A stretch of 43,287 nucleotides of DNA from a virus. The notes beneath the pieces are model-generated. The model was not told the origin of the DNA and did not search any database. It worked only from the letters and a program-made list of their open reading frames with translations. The stretch's first letter is position 1, and each line of letters starts with the position of its first letter. Positions 28,076-36,331 of the stretch are shown here, one piece after another. The DNA lies in the IMG/VR virus record IMGVR_UViG_3300037628_000122, positions 1 to 43,287 of that record, one strand, 5' to 3'. A program made the translations under genes and the position numbers.

Positions 28076-29877
28076 TACGAAGTCTGCACCCAGCGAATCC
28101 AAGAACCCGCTTTCATCTCTGAGTTACTAACCTCCGCTACCGACTGCGCCCACTGCACCCTGAAGGTGCCTGGACCACCTGCCATCTGGATCTGCATTTT
28201 GAACATGACGTGACCATTGGTCGCCCCAGACATAGTTATGAACTGTGTTTGTGCAGCACCTGATCCGTTGTCCTGTTCTCGTAGGTCGCTCCCTCCCCCC
28301 GATGCGAACATGGTGTACATGAACGACATGTCCGCCTCGCCAAGGGCATCGAGGGTAAAACGTCCACCTGCTACAAGGGACGATCTCATGTAGAGGTAGC
28401 CTTCAACGATATACACCGCGTTTGCGAGAAGGACGTTTGTCCCCGTGGTCAACACATCGACCAGTGCAGTGCTGTTGTTGACAGTAACGTCAGCGGTGAT
28501 CTGGTCGTAGACAGATACGCCTATCAGCGAAGCGGGAACGAATGCCGCGAGCTTCAGCGGCGTGACGATCCGTGTGTCATCGACGCCTGCATCCGTCTCA
28601 ACCTGCGTCGCTAGCTCTGCGCCGCCTAGTAGACCCTCCGTCGCTTGGATAACATCGACGTCGTCAGCGTTGACTAGGAGACCGACACCTGCGACAACAT
28701 CGAACGTACGGTCAGCTGCGAGAGTCCCACCCCCAGTCATCCCTGCGCCTGCGATCATATCTCTTGATGTCGGAGGCACCTGCAGGTTTGCCTGTGCACC
28801 ACCGACCGTCGTCGCACCTGTGCCGCCCTGACCGATGGTGATCGGGAACGACACGCTCGTAGATGACGATGCGTTGATGACGTCAGTGGCATCACAGTAG
28901 AGGATGACGCTCTCGCCTTGCGGGACAACCTGACCGGCACCTGCAGCCGTATCGATCTCTAGCGTGAAGGCACCCGTCGTCTGGTTGTCTACCCAGTACT
29001 GCTGTGTAGTATTCGGCACGACGATGCGACGGTTACCCGTGAGCACGCCTGTGAAGCGGTAGGAGATTCGGTCGAGGTTCGCACCGCTGAGCACGAAGTC
29101 ACCAGAGCCCGGTATCGCAATCGAAACAAAGTCGAACGCAATGGTCGAGCCAGTGCTCAAGCCGACGGTGAAGAAGTCCGTGCCGTCGGTGAAGATGAAT
29201 GCACTGTCCTCTGGATCAAGGTTGATGCTCGCACCACCATCGATCAGTCCCGACGGTGGCAGCACGTTGAGCGTGCCACTGCCTGAGTTGCGCAACATGA
29301 AGAACCAGTCGTTGGCAACGGCACCTGGTGACGGTAGGTTGGCTGTCCCCGCACCAGCGGTGTAGATCAGACACTTCGCTCGGTCACCATCGACTACCGT
29401 AAACGGTGTCGCAGCCTCGACGTCGGAATCGATCTGTTGGTTCAGCGTAGTGGTGATCGCTTTGATGCCAGCACCTGCCAGTGCAGAGGCTGATGCAACC
29501 GACACCGTGGCACCCAGCTGGGAGGTAGTCCACGTACCTGCAGTGGTGGTGTTGTCCGTGAGGATCAAAATCCATTGCTCACCCGGAGCTACCGACTGAA
29601 TAGTCCCACCCGTGCTATCGCGCACAGTGAAGGTGTTCGCGCCGATGTTACTGAATATTGCTTTGTTACCCGTGGACGTGAACGACGCTGAGGGCATGTC
29701 GATGTTGAGCGCTGGAGCACTGGTATCGATATCCATCCAATCAGCAACGACATTAAAGCCAGCGATCTGCTGCTCTCGCGGCCATTGCAGTGTGAGGTCC
29801 ACAGCTGTCGTGATCGAAAGGTAACTTGTGAGCGATGGGAAGATCGTCTCCCCACCAAAGACATCGGTGTAACTCAT
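28075..29877 (-). CDS. Tail fibre protein, 600 aa
   Basis: 600 aa. A beta-rich N-terminus with Ala/Thr repeats, then typical fibre repeats: GQGGTGATTVGGAQANLQVP, AGMTGGGTLAADRTFDVV and TRIVTPLKLAAFVP. The C-terminal 140 residues end in FRVQWAQ and AGSWIRWVQTS, closely similar to the end of the 810-aa fibre (32458-34890). It lies between the adaptor and the gp10-like hub, where tail fibres are expected. Host-receptor binding is likely. Confidence 0.72.
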   Translation of the reverse strand: MSYTDVFGGETIFPSLTSYLSITTAVDLTLQWPREQQIAGFNVVADWMDIDTSAPALNIDMPSASFTSTGNKAIFSNIGANTFTVRDSTGGTIQSVAPGEQWILILTDNTTTAGTWTTSQLGATVSVASASALAGAGIKAITTTLNQQIDSDVEAATPFTVVDGDRAKCLIYTAGAGTANLPSPGAVANDWFFMLRNSGSGTLNVLPPSGLIDGGASINLDPEDSAFIFTDGTDFFTVGLSTGSTIAFDFVSIAIPGSGDFVLSGANLDRISYRFTGVLTGNRRIVVPNTTQQYWVDNQTTGAFTLEIDTAAGAGQVVPQGESVILYCDATDVINASSSTSVSFPITIGQGGTGATTVGGAQANLQVPPTSRDMIAGAGMTGGGTLAADRTFDVVAGVGLLVNADDVDVIQATEGLLGGAELATQVETDAGVDDTRIVTPLKLAAFVPASLIGVSVYDQITADVTVNNSTALVDVLTTGTNVLLANAVYIVEGYLYMRSSLVAGGRFTLDALGEADMSFMYTMFASGGGSDLREQDNGSGAAQTQFITMSGATNGHVMFKMQIQMAGGPGTFRVQWAQSVAEVSNSEMKAGSWIRWVQTS

Positions 29878-30521
29878 CAGACGTTCTCCCTCGTTACGTT
29901 TCTATCGATGATCCGCTTCACGTCCTGTGCTTCGAGGATCGCAACGTCTCGGTCGTAGATGCCCTGCCACACCGCTATGCGTTCATCGTTCTTTAAGAAG
30001 GGAGTTGCCTGCAACAACGAACCATGGAGGATCGCATTGGGGGCAAAGTCCGTTGTCCAGTTTGTTTGATTCGCCGCATCTAACAAAGCAGGCAACTCCC
30101 AGTAATTGACCTCGAACGGATATGCGAAGTCCGCCGATGGTCCGATCAGCCAGTTGAAGTAGTCGTACTCAGCGTAGAACTTGGGCTGACCTGTCACATC
30201 CTCGTCGGGGTGGAATGTGCGCACGTACTCATAAGATCGTAGGAACAACTGCGTCCGTACTTGCGCTGTTCCCACACCGAAGTTGATCGAGATCGTATCC
30301 CTCCATCGATCAGGCTTTGGAATTACCGACTGCCCTATGGTCATGGTGTCCGTCACGACGCTCACGAAGCCCAACAACTTCACTGAGTTTGCAAGCTGTC
30401 TCTCAGCCAGGTTGATCAAACTCGGCAGCTGCTCGAACACTGTCTCGTCCACGGCTGTACCTCTTTCGAGGTACGCACGTAAGTCGTCCAGCAGCGAGTT
30501 GTATGTCATTGAGACAGCCAT
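29877..30521 (-). CDS. Phage adaptor / head-tail connector protein
   Basis: 214 aa. The N-terminal LINLAERQLANSVKLLGFVS and the central YEYVRTFHPDEDVTGQPKFY match the remembered pattern of podophage adaptor proteins (head-tail connector, tail-tube-A-like) that bind below the portal. AGGAG precedes the ATG, and the stop overlaps the fibre start as TGATG. Placed before the fibre and the gp10-like hub. Confidence 0.65.
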   Translation of the reverse strand: MAVSMTYNSLLDDLRAYLERGTAVDETVFEQLPSLINLAERQLANSVKLLGFVSVVTDTMTIGQSVIPKPDRWRDTISINFGVGTAQVRTQLFLRSYEYVRTFHPDEDVTGQPKFYAEYDYFNWLIGPSADFAYPFEVNYWELPALLDAANQTNWTTDFAPNAILHGSLLQATPFLKNDERIAVWQGIYDRDVAILEAQDVKRIIDRNVTRENV

Positions 30522-30531
30522 GGGTTACTCC

Positions 30532-30861
30532 TCAGGCAGGGGCGACTGTGTCGTCGTCCTCGACGGTTTCGGCTGCTGGCTCGGGCTCGGGTTCGGGTTC
30601 CGGCGTCGGCGCTTCAACCTCAGCAACCGGCTCTGGTTCCGGCGTCGGTTCTGGCTCATCAGGTACCTCTCCCTGCATCGCTGCCCACTCATCGGGTGTT
30701 GGTCCCCGAACAGCTGCTGCCATGGCTTCCAATTGCTCTTCTGTAACCCTGCCTGCATCGGCGTGCACCAGCAGCTCCGACGCTTGTGGGATTGTGACGA
30801 GACTGCCGCCCCCCATTCGGGGATGGCAGATCAGTTGGCTAAGTGCTGTCAGTACGCTCAT
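30532..30861 (-). CDS. Pro/Glu-rich tailed protein, 109 aa
   Basis: 109 aa from the ATG at 30861, which has GGAGG 6 nt upstream and overlaps the holin stop (ATGA), so the longer frame to 30882 is less likely. The first 60 residues are a small helical domain with EEQLEAMAAAVRG. The last 45 are a PEPEP-type repeat (EPEPTPEPEPVAEVEAPTPE), a rigid acidic tail. It may be a linker or assembly protein. No family named. Confidence 0.55.
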   Translation of the reverse strand: MSVLTALSQLICHPRMGGGSLVTIPQASELLVHADAGRVTEEQLEAMAAAVRGPTPDEWAAMQGEVPDEPEPTPEPEPVAEVEAPTPEPEPEPEPAAETVEDDDTVAPA

Positions 30862-31343
30862 GAAGAGCCTCCGTTTTTCCATTTATCAAAAGTACGCACA
30901 CCCATGTAGGTGAGCGCGGGGGATGCAATCGCGATAAACACTTCCCACTGGAAAGTGAGGCCCGCGAATACACCGGCAATCACTACACCATCCGGACCCG
31001 TCTGCGCAGTGAAGTGCGCCAGCAACGGAGCCACGATGGTCGAGAAGATCGCGTACGCAATGGTGAGGTACCACGACTGCCTCGCAATCTTCGGGCGAGT
31101 CTGTTTCGTGTACACGTCTGACTGGTGCAGCTCAGCGGTGATACGGCTGGTCATCGTTTCTTCAAACGCGATCTCGGCTTGACGTTCAAGATCTTTGTCC
31201 GCCAGCGTAGCCATCTCGAACTTGTGGACGAACTCAGCAGCCTTGTCCTTGTCCGGAATGAACTCGGATATAAGATCAGCTCCTTTGCTGAGTACCGTAT
31301 CGATAATTTTTCCTAGAATGGGAATTGCCACTTCTTGCTCCAC
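30858..31343 (-). CDS. Holin (3TM GTA-type)
   Basis: 161 aa. A charged helical N-terminal half is followed by two strong hydrophobic segments (residues about 91-112 SWYLTIAYAIFSTIVAPLLA, and 119-146 GVVIAGVFAGLTFQWEVFIA) and a short polar tail. This layout matches the 3TM holin family of gene-transfer-agent and phage lysis cassettes. It follows the endolysin and the 49-aa gene; holins form the membrane lesion that releases endolysin. Confidence 0.75.
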   Translation of the reverse strand: MEQEVAIPILGKIIDTVLSKGADLISEFIPDKDKAAEFVHKFEMATLADKDLERQAEIAFEETMTSRITAELHQSDVYTKQTRPKIARQSWYLTIAYAIFSTIVAPLLAHFTAQTGPDGVVIAGVFAGLTFQWEVFIAIASPALTYMGVRTFDKWKNGGSS

Positions 31344-31462
31344 ACGACCGTCTCGATGGTCAGGTCAATAGTTCGTTTCTCATCGACAGTTGCGATGCAC
31401 ACCTCGACACCGATGCCTAACAGCTTCAGTGACAAGAGATCCAACGGATTATTTAAGGTCAT
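31313..31462 (-). CDS. 49-aa hypothetical protein
   Basis: A 49-codon gene starting MTLNNPLDLLSLKLLGIGVE and ending in WSKKWQFPF. Its ATG overlaps the endolysin stop as ATGA and its 3' end overlaps the holin by 31 nt, so it sits inside the lysis cassette. It is amphipathic with no clear transmembrane helix. A lysis-regulating role is possible by position only. Confidence 0.5.
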   Translation of the reverse strand: MTLNNPLDLLSLKLLGIGVEVCIATVDEKRTIDLTIETVVWSKKWQFPF

Positions 31463-31902
31463 AGTCTTATCTCCACATGTCCCCAGTCCATGAACGTCTG
31501 ATCTTCCGTACTTCCGTCCATGTCCCAATCTCCACCCCAGCGCAGAACAGCTCCCTGCTCCTTCGCTGCGGCGAACCAAACCCCCGCTACCACCGCGAAG
31601 GCGTGCGTATCGCCCCACGGAATTTTGCCGCCGATGAGCACGCCGAAATCGATTGCTAACGAGCAAGGCATGCGTACGCCATCGGGCTCTTCTTCTTCAT
31701 TGTTGTGCGTGGACTCAGGCCAGGGCTTCTTAGATGCACCTGACTCGAACAACACGGTCTGGACTTCTTCGCCACGCCAGCCATGGATGATGGTGTAGTC
31801 CACGGGCGTCATCGTGATCGCAAGCATCGCCACCTCTTGCAGACGAGGGTGGCACGTAGCAATCCTGCCCGATGATTTATGCCCATACCTGAAGTCACCC
31901 AT
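31459..31902 (-). CDS. M15-type peptidoglycan endopeptidase (endolysin)
   Basis: 147 aa. Zn-binding pattern of peptidase M15C enzymes: His66 in the STHN segment, Asp85 in LAIDFG and His142 in DWGHVEI, with WGGDWDMDG between. It starts MGDFRYGHKSSGRIATCHPR, the usual N-terminus of T5-type L-Ala-D-Glu endopeptidases. The start at 31902 overlaps the upstream stop by 8 nt; the open frame continues to 31932 but would add only low-quality residues. It cleaves the stem peptide at lysis. Confidence 0.88.
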   Translation of the reverse strand: MGDFRYGHKSSGRIATCHPRLQEVAMLAITMTPVDYTIIHGWRGEEVQTVLFESGASKKPWPESTHNNEEEEPDGVRMPCSLAIDFGVLIGGKIPWGDTHAFAVVAGVWFAAAKEQGAVLRWGGDWDMDGSTEDQTFMDWGHVEIRL

Positions 31903-32161
31903 CGTCTGCCATCTTCTTAATGTCATCAGCAATCTGCTGCAGCAATATCACGTTGATTGCCTGCACCGTCTTGATGTCGGAGAGTTCGTCTTTCACTTCG
32001 AGCTTCTGCTCTATGACTTCTTCCTCGACTTCCTCGATAGCATCTGCGTTCTTCTCGATCTTCGCGTCCTGAGCATTCACCCAGTACCCCAGCCCCAGCA
32101 CCACAATGCCTGCGACTACAGTGATCGGAAGACTCGCCTTGCTCATGTCCATGCCGCTCAT
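31895..32161 (-). CDS. Membrane-anchored coiled-coil protein (spanin-like candidate)
   Basis: 88 aa. One N-terminal hydrophobic segment (about residues 11-27, LPITVVAGIVVLGLGYW) is followed by a Glu/Lys-rich coiled coil (residues 33-62). It resembles an inner-membrane spanin or a holin accessory, but the usual companion outer-membrane lipoprotein is not visible. Its start overlaps the previous stop (TGATG) and its end overlaps the endolysin start. Confidence 0.6.
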   Translation of the reverse strand: MSGMDMSKASLPITVVAGIVVLGLGYWVNAQDAKIEKNADAIEEVEEEVIEQKLEVKDELSDIKTVQAINVILLQQIADDIKKMADDG

Positions 32162-32439
32162 CAGTCTCCGTCACCCTCCCCTGTTTTCTTGCCGCCTTCG
32201 ATTCGCGACAGTCCAGGTGGATCCGGTTCACCATCACCGGCTGGTTTCTGTTCGGGGGGCGGCGCATTCACCAGCACCAACTCACCCGTTGCGAGAGCGT
32301 TCAACATGTTGCTCAACACGCCCAGCGCGCCGCCCATGGCGACACCCAGCGGGACCTTCAAATCTCTATCCGATAGAAGCTCCACACCAGCGGCTGCGGC
32401 GGCAGCGATCTGTTGGGGAGTTGCATTCATCATTGGCAT
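32161..32439 (-). CDS. Small protein with hydrophobic segment, 92 aa (lysis-cassette candidate)
   Basis: 92 aa. Residues 9-18 are Ala-rich, and a hydrophobic stretch (about 30-56, VPLGVAMGGALGVLSNMLNA) could cross the membrane once. A Pro/Glu/Gly-rich tail follows. It could be an antiholin-like membrane protein, by position next to the spanin-like and endolysin genes. AAAGGAG precedes the start. Confidence 0.55.
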   Translation of the reverse strand: MPMMNATPQQIAAAAAAGVELLSDRDLKVPLGVAMGGALGVLSNMLNALATGELVLVNAPPPEQKPAGDGEPDPPGLSRIEGGKKTGEGDGD

Positions 32440-32457
32440 TTCTAGTTCTCCTTTGGT

Positions 32458-34890
32458 TTAAGACAGCCTCTGGATTCGTATCCAGGAGCCTATCAATAGG
32501 GTGGTGTTACCCGCATCGGACGTGCCTTGTGCCCAACGGAAACGAACGTTGCCGCTTGCGGTAGCAAAAACTTTAGCGCTGATCGAGGCGTGGTAGACAA
32601 ACGCGGGGTTGGTAGTGTCAATCGTCAGCGAGCTGGCTGAGGTGAGCTGCAGGATGGTGTCCTCGATGCCCATGACTACAAGCCCATCCAGGTTGAAGCC
32701 TGCTGGACCGCGCAGGTCAAACTGAAAGTCACCTAAGTTGGAGCTACTGAAGTCGAAGAACATCTCCAGGCTGTAGCGCTCGTTGGCAACTACCGCGACA
32801 AGCAGATCTGCGTCGTCAGATAACGCAGCGTCGTTGGTGATCGTCTCTGACGTGGTCTTGAATGCGGTAGTGATCAAACCCCCGCTGCCACCGATATCAC
32901 TCGTCGTGAGCACACGCTCGAAGCCTGCACCAGTTAGCGTGTTGTTGACGAAGAAGCCACCGTTGGCTAACGAGTCAGTACGAGAGGTCTCAACGTTGTT
33001 GTGGAAGAACGCGATATCAGCATTGCGAGTAGCTTGCGCAATGATGTCCTCATTAGAGCCGCTTGAAGCCAGCTGCCTAATGTTCATATTGCCTGATGCG
33101 TCAACCCCGATATGCATCCCGCCAGTGTTGTTCCGTGATAAAAACACAGCCACAGTACCGGCTGAGGAATTATCGAGATCGACTGCCTGACCGAAAAAGT
33201 CTATGCCAACAGAGGTAGTTGCTGAACGACGTGTTGCATTGAAGAACTGCTCGACCGCACCATTCAGAAAGAAATTCATGAAACGATCTTGAATCACACC
33301 CGCGCCACTTAGCTGCGCGATAGCTCCGTCACCCGTTGTCACAGACGCAAAGAATGTAATGCCTCCAGCGCTGTTGAAAACCTTGAACTCGGTCGATGAT
33401 GCCGCAGAGTTGACCAAGTCAAGCCCGGTGCCGGTGACCTCTGCACCAATAGCCGTAGTGGCAAACCTCACCGTGCCGTCGAAGGACGCTTCCATCCCTG
33501 CATTAGCAAGCAGGGTAAGCATGGTCTCCGCGCCAGCCGTGCCACCAACAAAGCGGAAGTCCACGCCATCGACCGCGTTGAAGAGCATGTCAGTAGCGTT
33601 GAACACCAGCTGGACATCATTGCCTGTGCCGAAGCGAGCCTCATCAGCGTCGAGAAACGCAGCGTGCGCACCGAACGTCTGCAGCACTGAGAAGACGGTT
33701 AGGACGTCAGCGTAGTCAGCAACATTAGCTACGACGGCACCGACACGCCCCTCGAACGATGCGACACCAGCCGCAGCGAGGTCTGCTGTCGTCAGTACAC
33801 GCTCGAAGCCTGCACCTGTCGATTGGTTATCGACCTGCAGACCTCCAGCAGCGGGTGTGATTGTACGTGCAACGAATGCGTTCGACGGTCCGTGACCCAG
33901 CTGTGTATTGACGTTCGGATCAGCAAAGAATGTATTGATCGATAGGCCCGCGTCGTCAATGACCCGAAGGAGCATAATTGCGCCACGCTGCTGAGCTTCG
34001 ACACGGAAGTCCGCACCGATGTAGCCCATGACGCCCACCTGGGTAGGTGTCCCATTCCGTAGAGTGACGAGGGCATCCTGAGCCAGCCCAGGTGTCGCAG
34101 GATTGTTTGTCAGAACCCCGTGAACCGCGATGCCTGTGGTAATAGTGGTCAGAGAGACACTTTGAACACCCCCCGTTATCTCGTTTAGCTGCGCATCACC
34201 AGCACTAACATTTACATCAAAGGGATCCCAGTCAACGGAAGACGTACGTGCTCCAATAGCAGGACCTGCGCTCAGCGGGGTGTACATTCGGAAGAAACCG
34301 TCGGCATCTAAACCAATGTGCCCACGCTCTGTGATGATGAAAGAGCCTTGAGAAAAAACAAGTCGCCCACTGGTCGATGTCGCTTGGTCGATGAGCTGCA
34401 GATCGAACTGCCTGAGGATCATCAGGTTCCCGGTGTTGCCCCCCAAGATGTCGTACTCGAAATCGATATCTCCGTTGCCATCGATGTGAATCGCATTCTG
34501 CCCGATCTGGGTGACGTCGTTGCTAGAGCTGTAGACGAAGGCAACTTGCTCGACACCTGCGGGGCTTCGGGTTACGAGCTGAAGATTCGCACCGAACGCG
34601 AGGGACTCGAGTTTGAGGGTACTTGCCCCATCCCAACCCAACCTACCTGTCTCAAGTCCGTTAGCGTTTTCAAAAACCAGCTCGGCATCGTAGTCATACG
34701 GAAGCGCTGTACTCGGATCGACTATACCTGTGCCTATGAAACTTCCGGCTGAGGCGACAGTGATGTTGTCCGCTGCAACCCTCCGACTGACTTGTTCGCC
34801 ACCTTCGATGGTCTGCACCTCGAAGAAACTGTCAGCGCCGACCAACGGCAGTGCGGCAAATGGCAAATCTGAAATTCTTACATTAGGCAT
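32458..34890 (-). CDS. Tail fibre/tail spike protein, 810 aa
   Basis: 810 aa. It starts MPNVRISDLPFAALPLVGAD, the usual N-terminal particle-binding opening of podophage fibres. The body is Ala/Asn/Thr-rich beta structure with an internal duplication: TGAGFERVLTTADLAAAG (about residues 358-375) and TGAGFERVLTTSDIGGSG (about residues 665-682). The last 130 residues (ending RFRWAQGTSDAGNT, LIGSWIRIQRLS) match the end of the 600-aa fibre. It is likely a receptor-binding fibre. No enzyme motif is visible. Confidence 0.75.
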   Translation of the reverse strand: MPNVRISDLPFAALPLVGADSFFEVQTIEGGEQVSRRVAADNITVASAGSFIGTGIVDPSTALPYDYDAELVFENANGLETGRLGWDGASTLKLESLAFGANLQLVTRSPAGVEQVAFVYSSSNDVTQIGQNAIHIDGNGDIDFEYDILGGNTGNLMILRQFDLQLIDQATSTSGRLVFSQGSFIITERGHIGLDADGFFRMYTPLSAGPAIGARTSSVDWDPFDVNVSAGDAQLNEITGGVQSVSLTTITTGIAVHGVLTNNPATPGLAQDALVTLRNGTPTQVGVMGYIGADFRVEAQQRGAIMLLRVIDDAGLSINTFFADPNVNTQLGHGPSNAFVARTITPAAGGLQVDNQSTGAGFERVLTTADLAAAGVASFEGRVGAVVANVADYADVLTVFSVLQTFGAHAAFLDADEARFGTGNDVQLVFNATDMLFNAVDGVDFRFVGGTAGAETMLTLLANAGMEASFDGTVRFATTAIGAEVTGTGLDLVNSAASSTEFKVFNSAGGITFFASVTTGDGAIAQLSGAGVIQDRFMNFFLNGAVEQFFNATRRSATTSVGIDFFGQAVDLDNSSAGTVAVFLSRNNTGGMHIGVDASGNMNIRQLASSGSNEDIIAQATRNADIAFFHNNVETSRTDSLANGGFFVNNTLTGAGFERVLTTSDIGGSGGLITTAFKTTSETITNDAALSDDADLLVAVVANERYSLEMFFDFSSSNLGDFQFDLRGPAGFNLDGLVVMGIEDTILQLTSASSLTIDTTNPAFVYHASISAKVFATASGNVRFRWAQGTSDAGNTTLLIGSWIRIQRLS

Positions 34891-35243
34891 TAGGGCACAT
34901 CCTCTCCAAGCGTGGCGCTTTCGAGGACGCGCAAGTCGCCCCCTGCAGTCACACGCGGGTTACCACCAACCGTTGCTCGCACACCGTTGAGGCTGATTAC
35001 GTTGGGGATTGGACCCCCATCTGTCAGGGGTTCGTCCGGACGGTAGAACCGCAGCGTCACATCTTCTGTGTGTCGTGCAGGCAAACGATACGGATCGTAG
35101 TCGTCCAGGTCGTTCAAGCAGACTTTCAGCCCCGGTGAGTTGGGGTCTGAGTACAGATCTTCCAGGCTGAACTTCTGCCAGCAGCGTGCGCACACACCGA
35201 TGCCGTAAGTCGATCTGCCTGTCGGATCAATAAAAAGTGACAT
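34890..35243 (-). CDS. Structural protein with Cys-pair N-terminus, 117 aa
   Basis: 117 aa, starting MSLFIDPTGRSTYGIGVCAR. CARC near 18-21 and a later Cys (KVCLNDLDDYDPYR) could hold zinc. DPYRLPAR, as in other podophage connector-type proteins I remember, is followed by a beta-rich C-terminus. It lies between the gp4-like connector and the long fibre. Its stop shares a base with the fibre start (TAATG). Confidence 0.55.
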   Translation of the reverse strand: MSLFIDPTGRSTYGIGVCARCWQKFSLEDLYSDPNSPGLKVCLNDLDDYDPYRLPARHTEDVTLRFYRPDEPLTDGGPIPNVISLNGVRATVGGNPRVTAGGDLRVLESATLGEDVP

Positions 35244-35245
35244 CG

Positions 35246-36322
35246 TTACCTCGTGTAGGGCGATATGTTAGGTCGCCAGAACGTATCGGAGCCGTCACCT
35301 TCACCTGTCCAGGCGTCGTCGAGATACAGCTGCGCATCCGCATCGATGCGTGGAATGAGTTCTTCACGCACTTCTTTGATCTCACGCGCTAGCTGCTTCG
35401 CCAGCTGGCAGACGATGGCGAGGTACCAGCGATCAGGCACCTCCAGCTCGTCCGTCATCGTACCTACGTCCTGCATCTGTGACTGCACGAAGCCAGTGAT
35501 CTGCGCGAAGGTGAATTGGAACTGAGGGCTCGGCCAGATCTCCAGCTGCGGGATCGTGCGCTGTCGGTCGTACCAGAGTTGCGTCGGTCGCCCCAGGCTT
35601 GTCTTGTCAGGTAGGTTCGAGTAGTCCGTCCGGTTCAGCGTGGAGTAGAACGGGATCTCCTGCGGTGTGGTCTGGTAGACCATCTCGATGACGTCGAGCA
35701 CGGTGACGCCACCGAATGCACGCAAACGCCAGGAGTCGAATGCCGTGACTCCCTGCACGTCGAACCACAGCCATTCACCTGCGACCACGGTCGAGTCTGT
35801 CCGTGTGATAAACGTGGTGGACGTCACGAAGCCGTCGTTCGACGCCTCGATCACGTAGCTCCACCCCGTAGGAGTTGCTGCCGACACGTTGGGCAGGATG
35901 CCGAAGGTACGCAGAGCCTGTGCCGACGTCAGCGTCATCGTAATCGAACCATCTGGTGCCACCTGTGTGCACGCAGTTGTTAGGTCACTATCGAAAGCGT
36001 TGTCCGCAACGCCTTCCGTGGCAGTCGCAGTTCCTGTTATCCGCGTCTGCGTGCGCAAGTTGATGTTGAGGATGTCCTCCGTACCCAGAGGTAACGGTAC
36101 CGTCTGCTCAGCCTCGTATAAGGGGAGGATGATCGCGTCGATGTTCCACAGCTTGATGCCCCTATTCACGAGCGTCATGCAGAACATCCACATCAAGTCG
36201 AGTGCGATCTCCAGGTGTTCCCCTGTGATCTCTTGCTCAACCATTTTGCAGCGTCGAAACGCATGATCGATGATCTGCTGGTTCGTGAAGATCGTCGAGC
36301 CGACTGTCCCACTGGTAGCCAA
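35246..36322 (-). CDS. P22 gp4-like connector with inserted discoidin-like domain
   Basis: 358 aa. Residues 1-93 (FTNQQIIDHAFRRCKMVEQE, LIKLW-type helices) and 213-358 (PFYSTLNRTDYSNLPDKTS, LEIWPSPQF, EVPDRWYLAIVCQLAKQLAR) are the gp4-type DNA-stabilisation connector. Residues about 94-212 interrupt it: TEGVADNAFDSDLTTACTQV, then a beta-sandwich pattern ending SWRLRAFGG, which resembles an F5/8 type C (discoidin) domain. Connectors usually lack such a domain, so this one may show a carbohydrate- or host-binding face. The insertion has not been checked against a structure. Confidence 0.7.
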   Translation of the reverse strand: MATSGTVGSTIFTNQQIIDHAFRRCKMVEQEITGEHLEIALDLMWMFCMTLVNRGIKLWNIDAIILPLYEAEQTVPLPLGTEDILNINLRTQTRITGTATATEGVADNAFDSDLTTACTQVAPDGSITMTLTSAQALRTFGILPNVSAATPTGWSYVIEASNDGFVTSTTFITRTDSTVVAGEWLWFDVQGVTAFDSWRLRAFGGVTVLDVIEMVYQTTPQEIPFYSTLNRTDYSNLPDKTSLGRPTQLWYDRQRTIPQLEIWPSPQFQFTFAQITGFVQSQMQDVGTMTDELEVPDRWYLAIVCQLAKQLAREIKEVREELIPRIDADAQLYLDDAWTGEGDGSDTFWRPNISPYTR

Positions 36323-36331
36323 GGGATTCTC

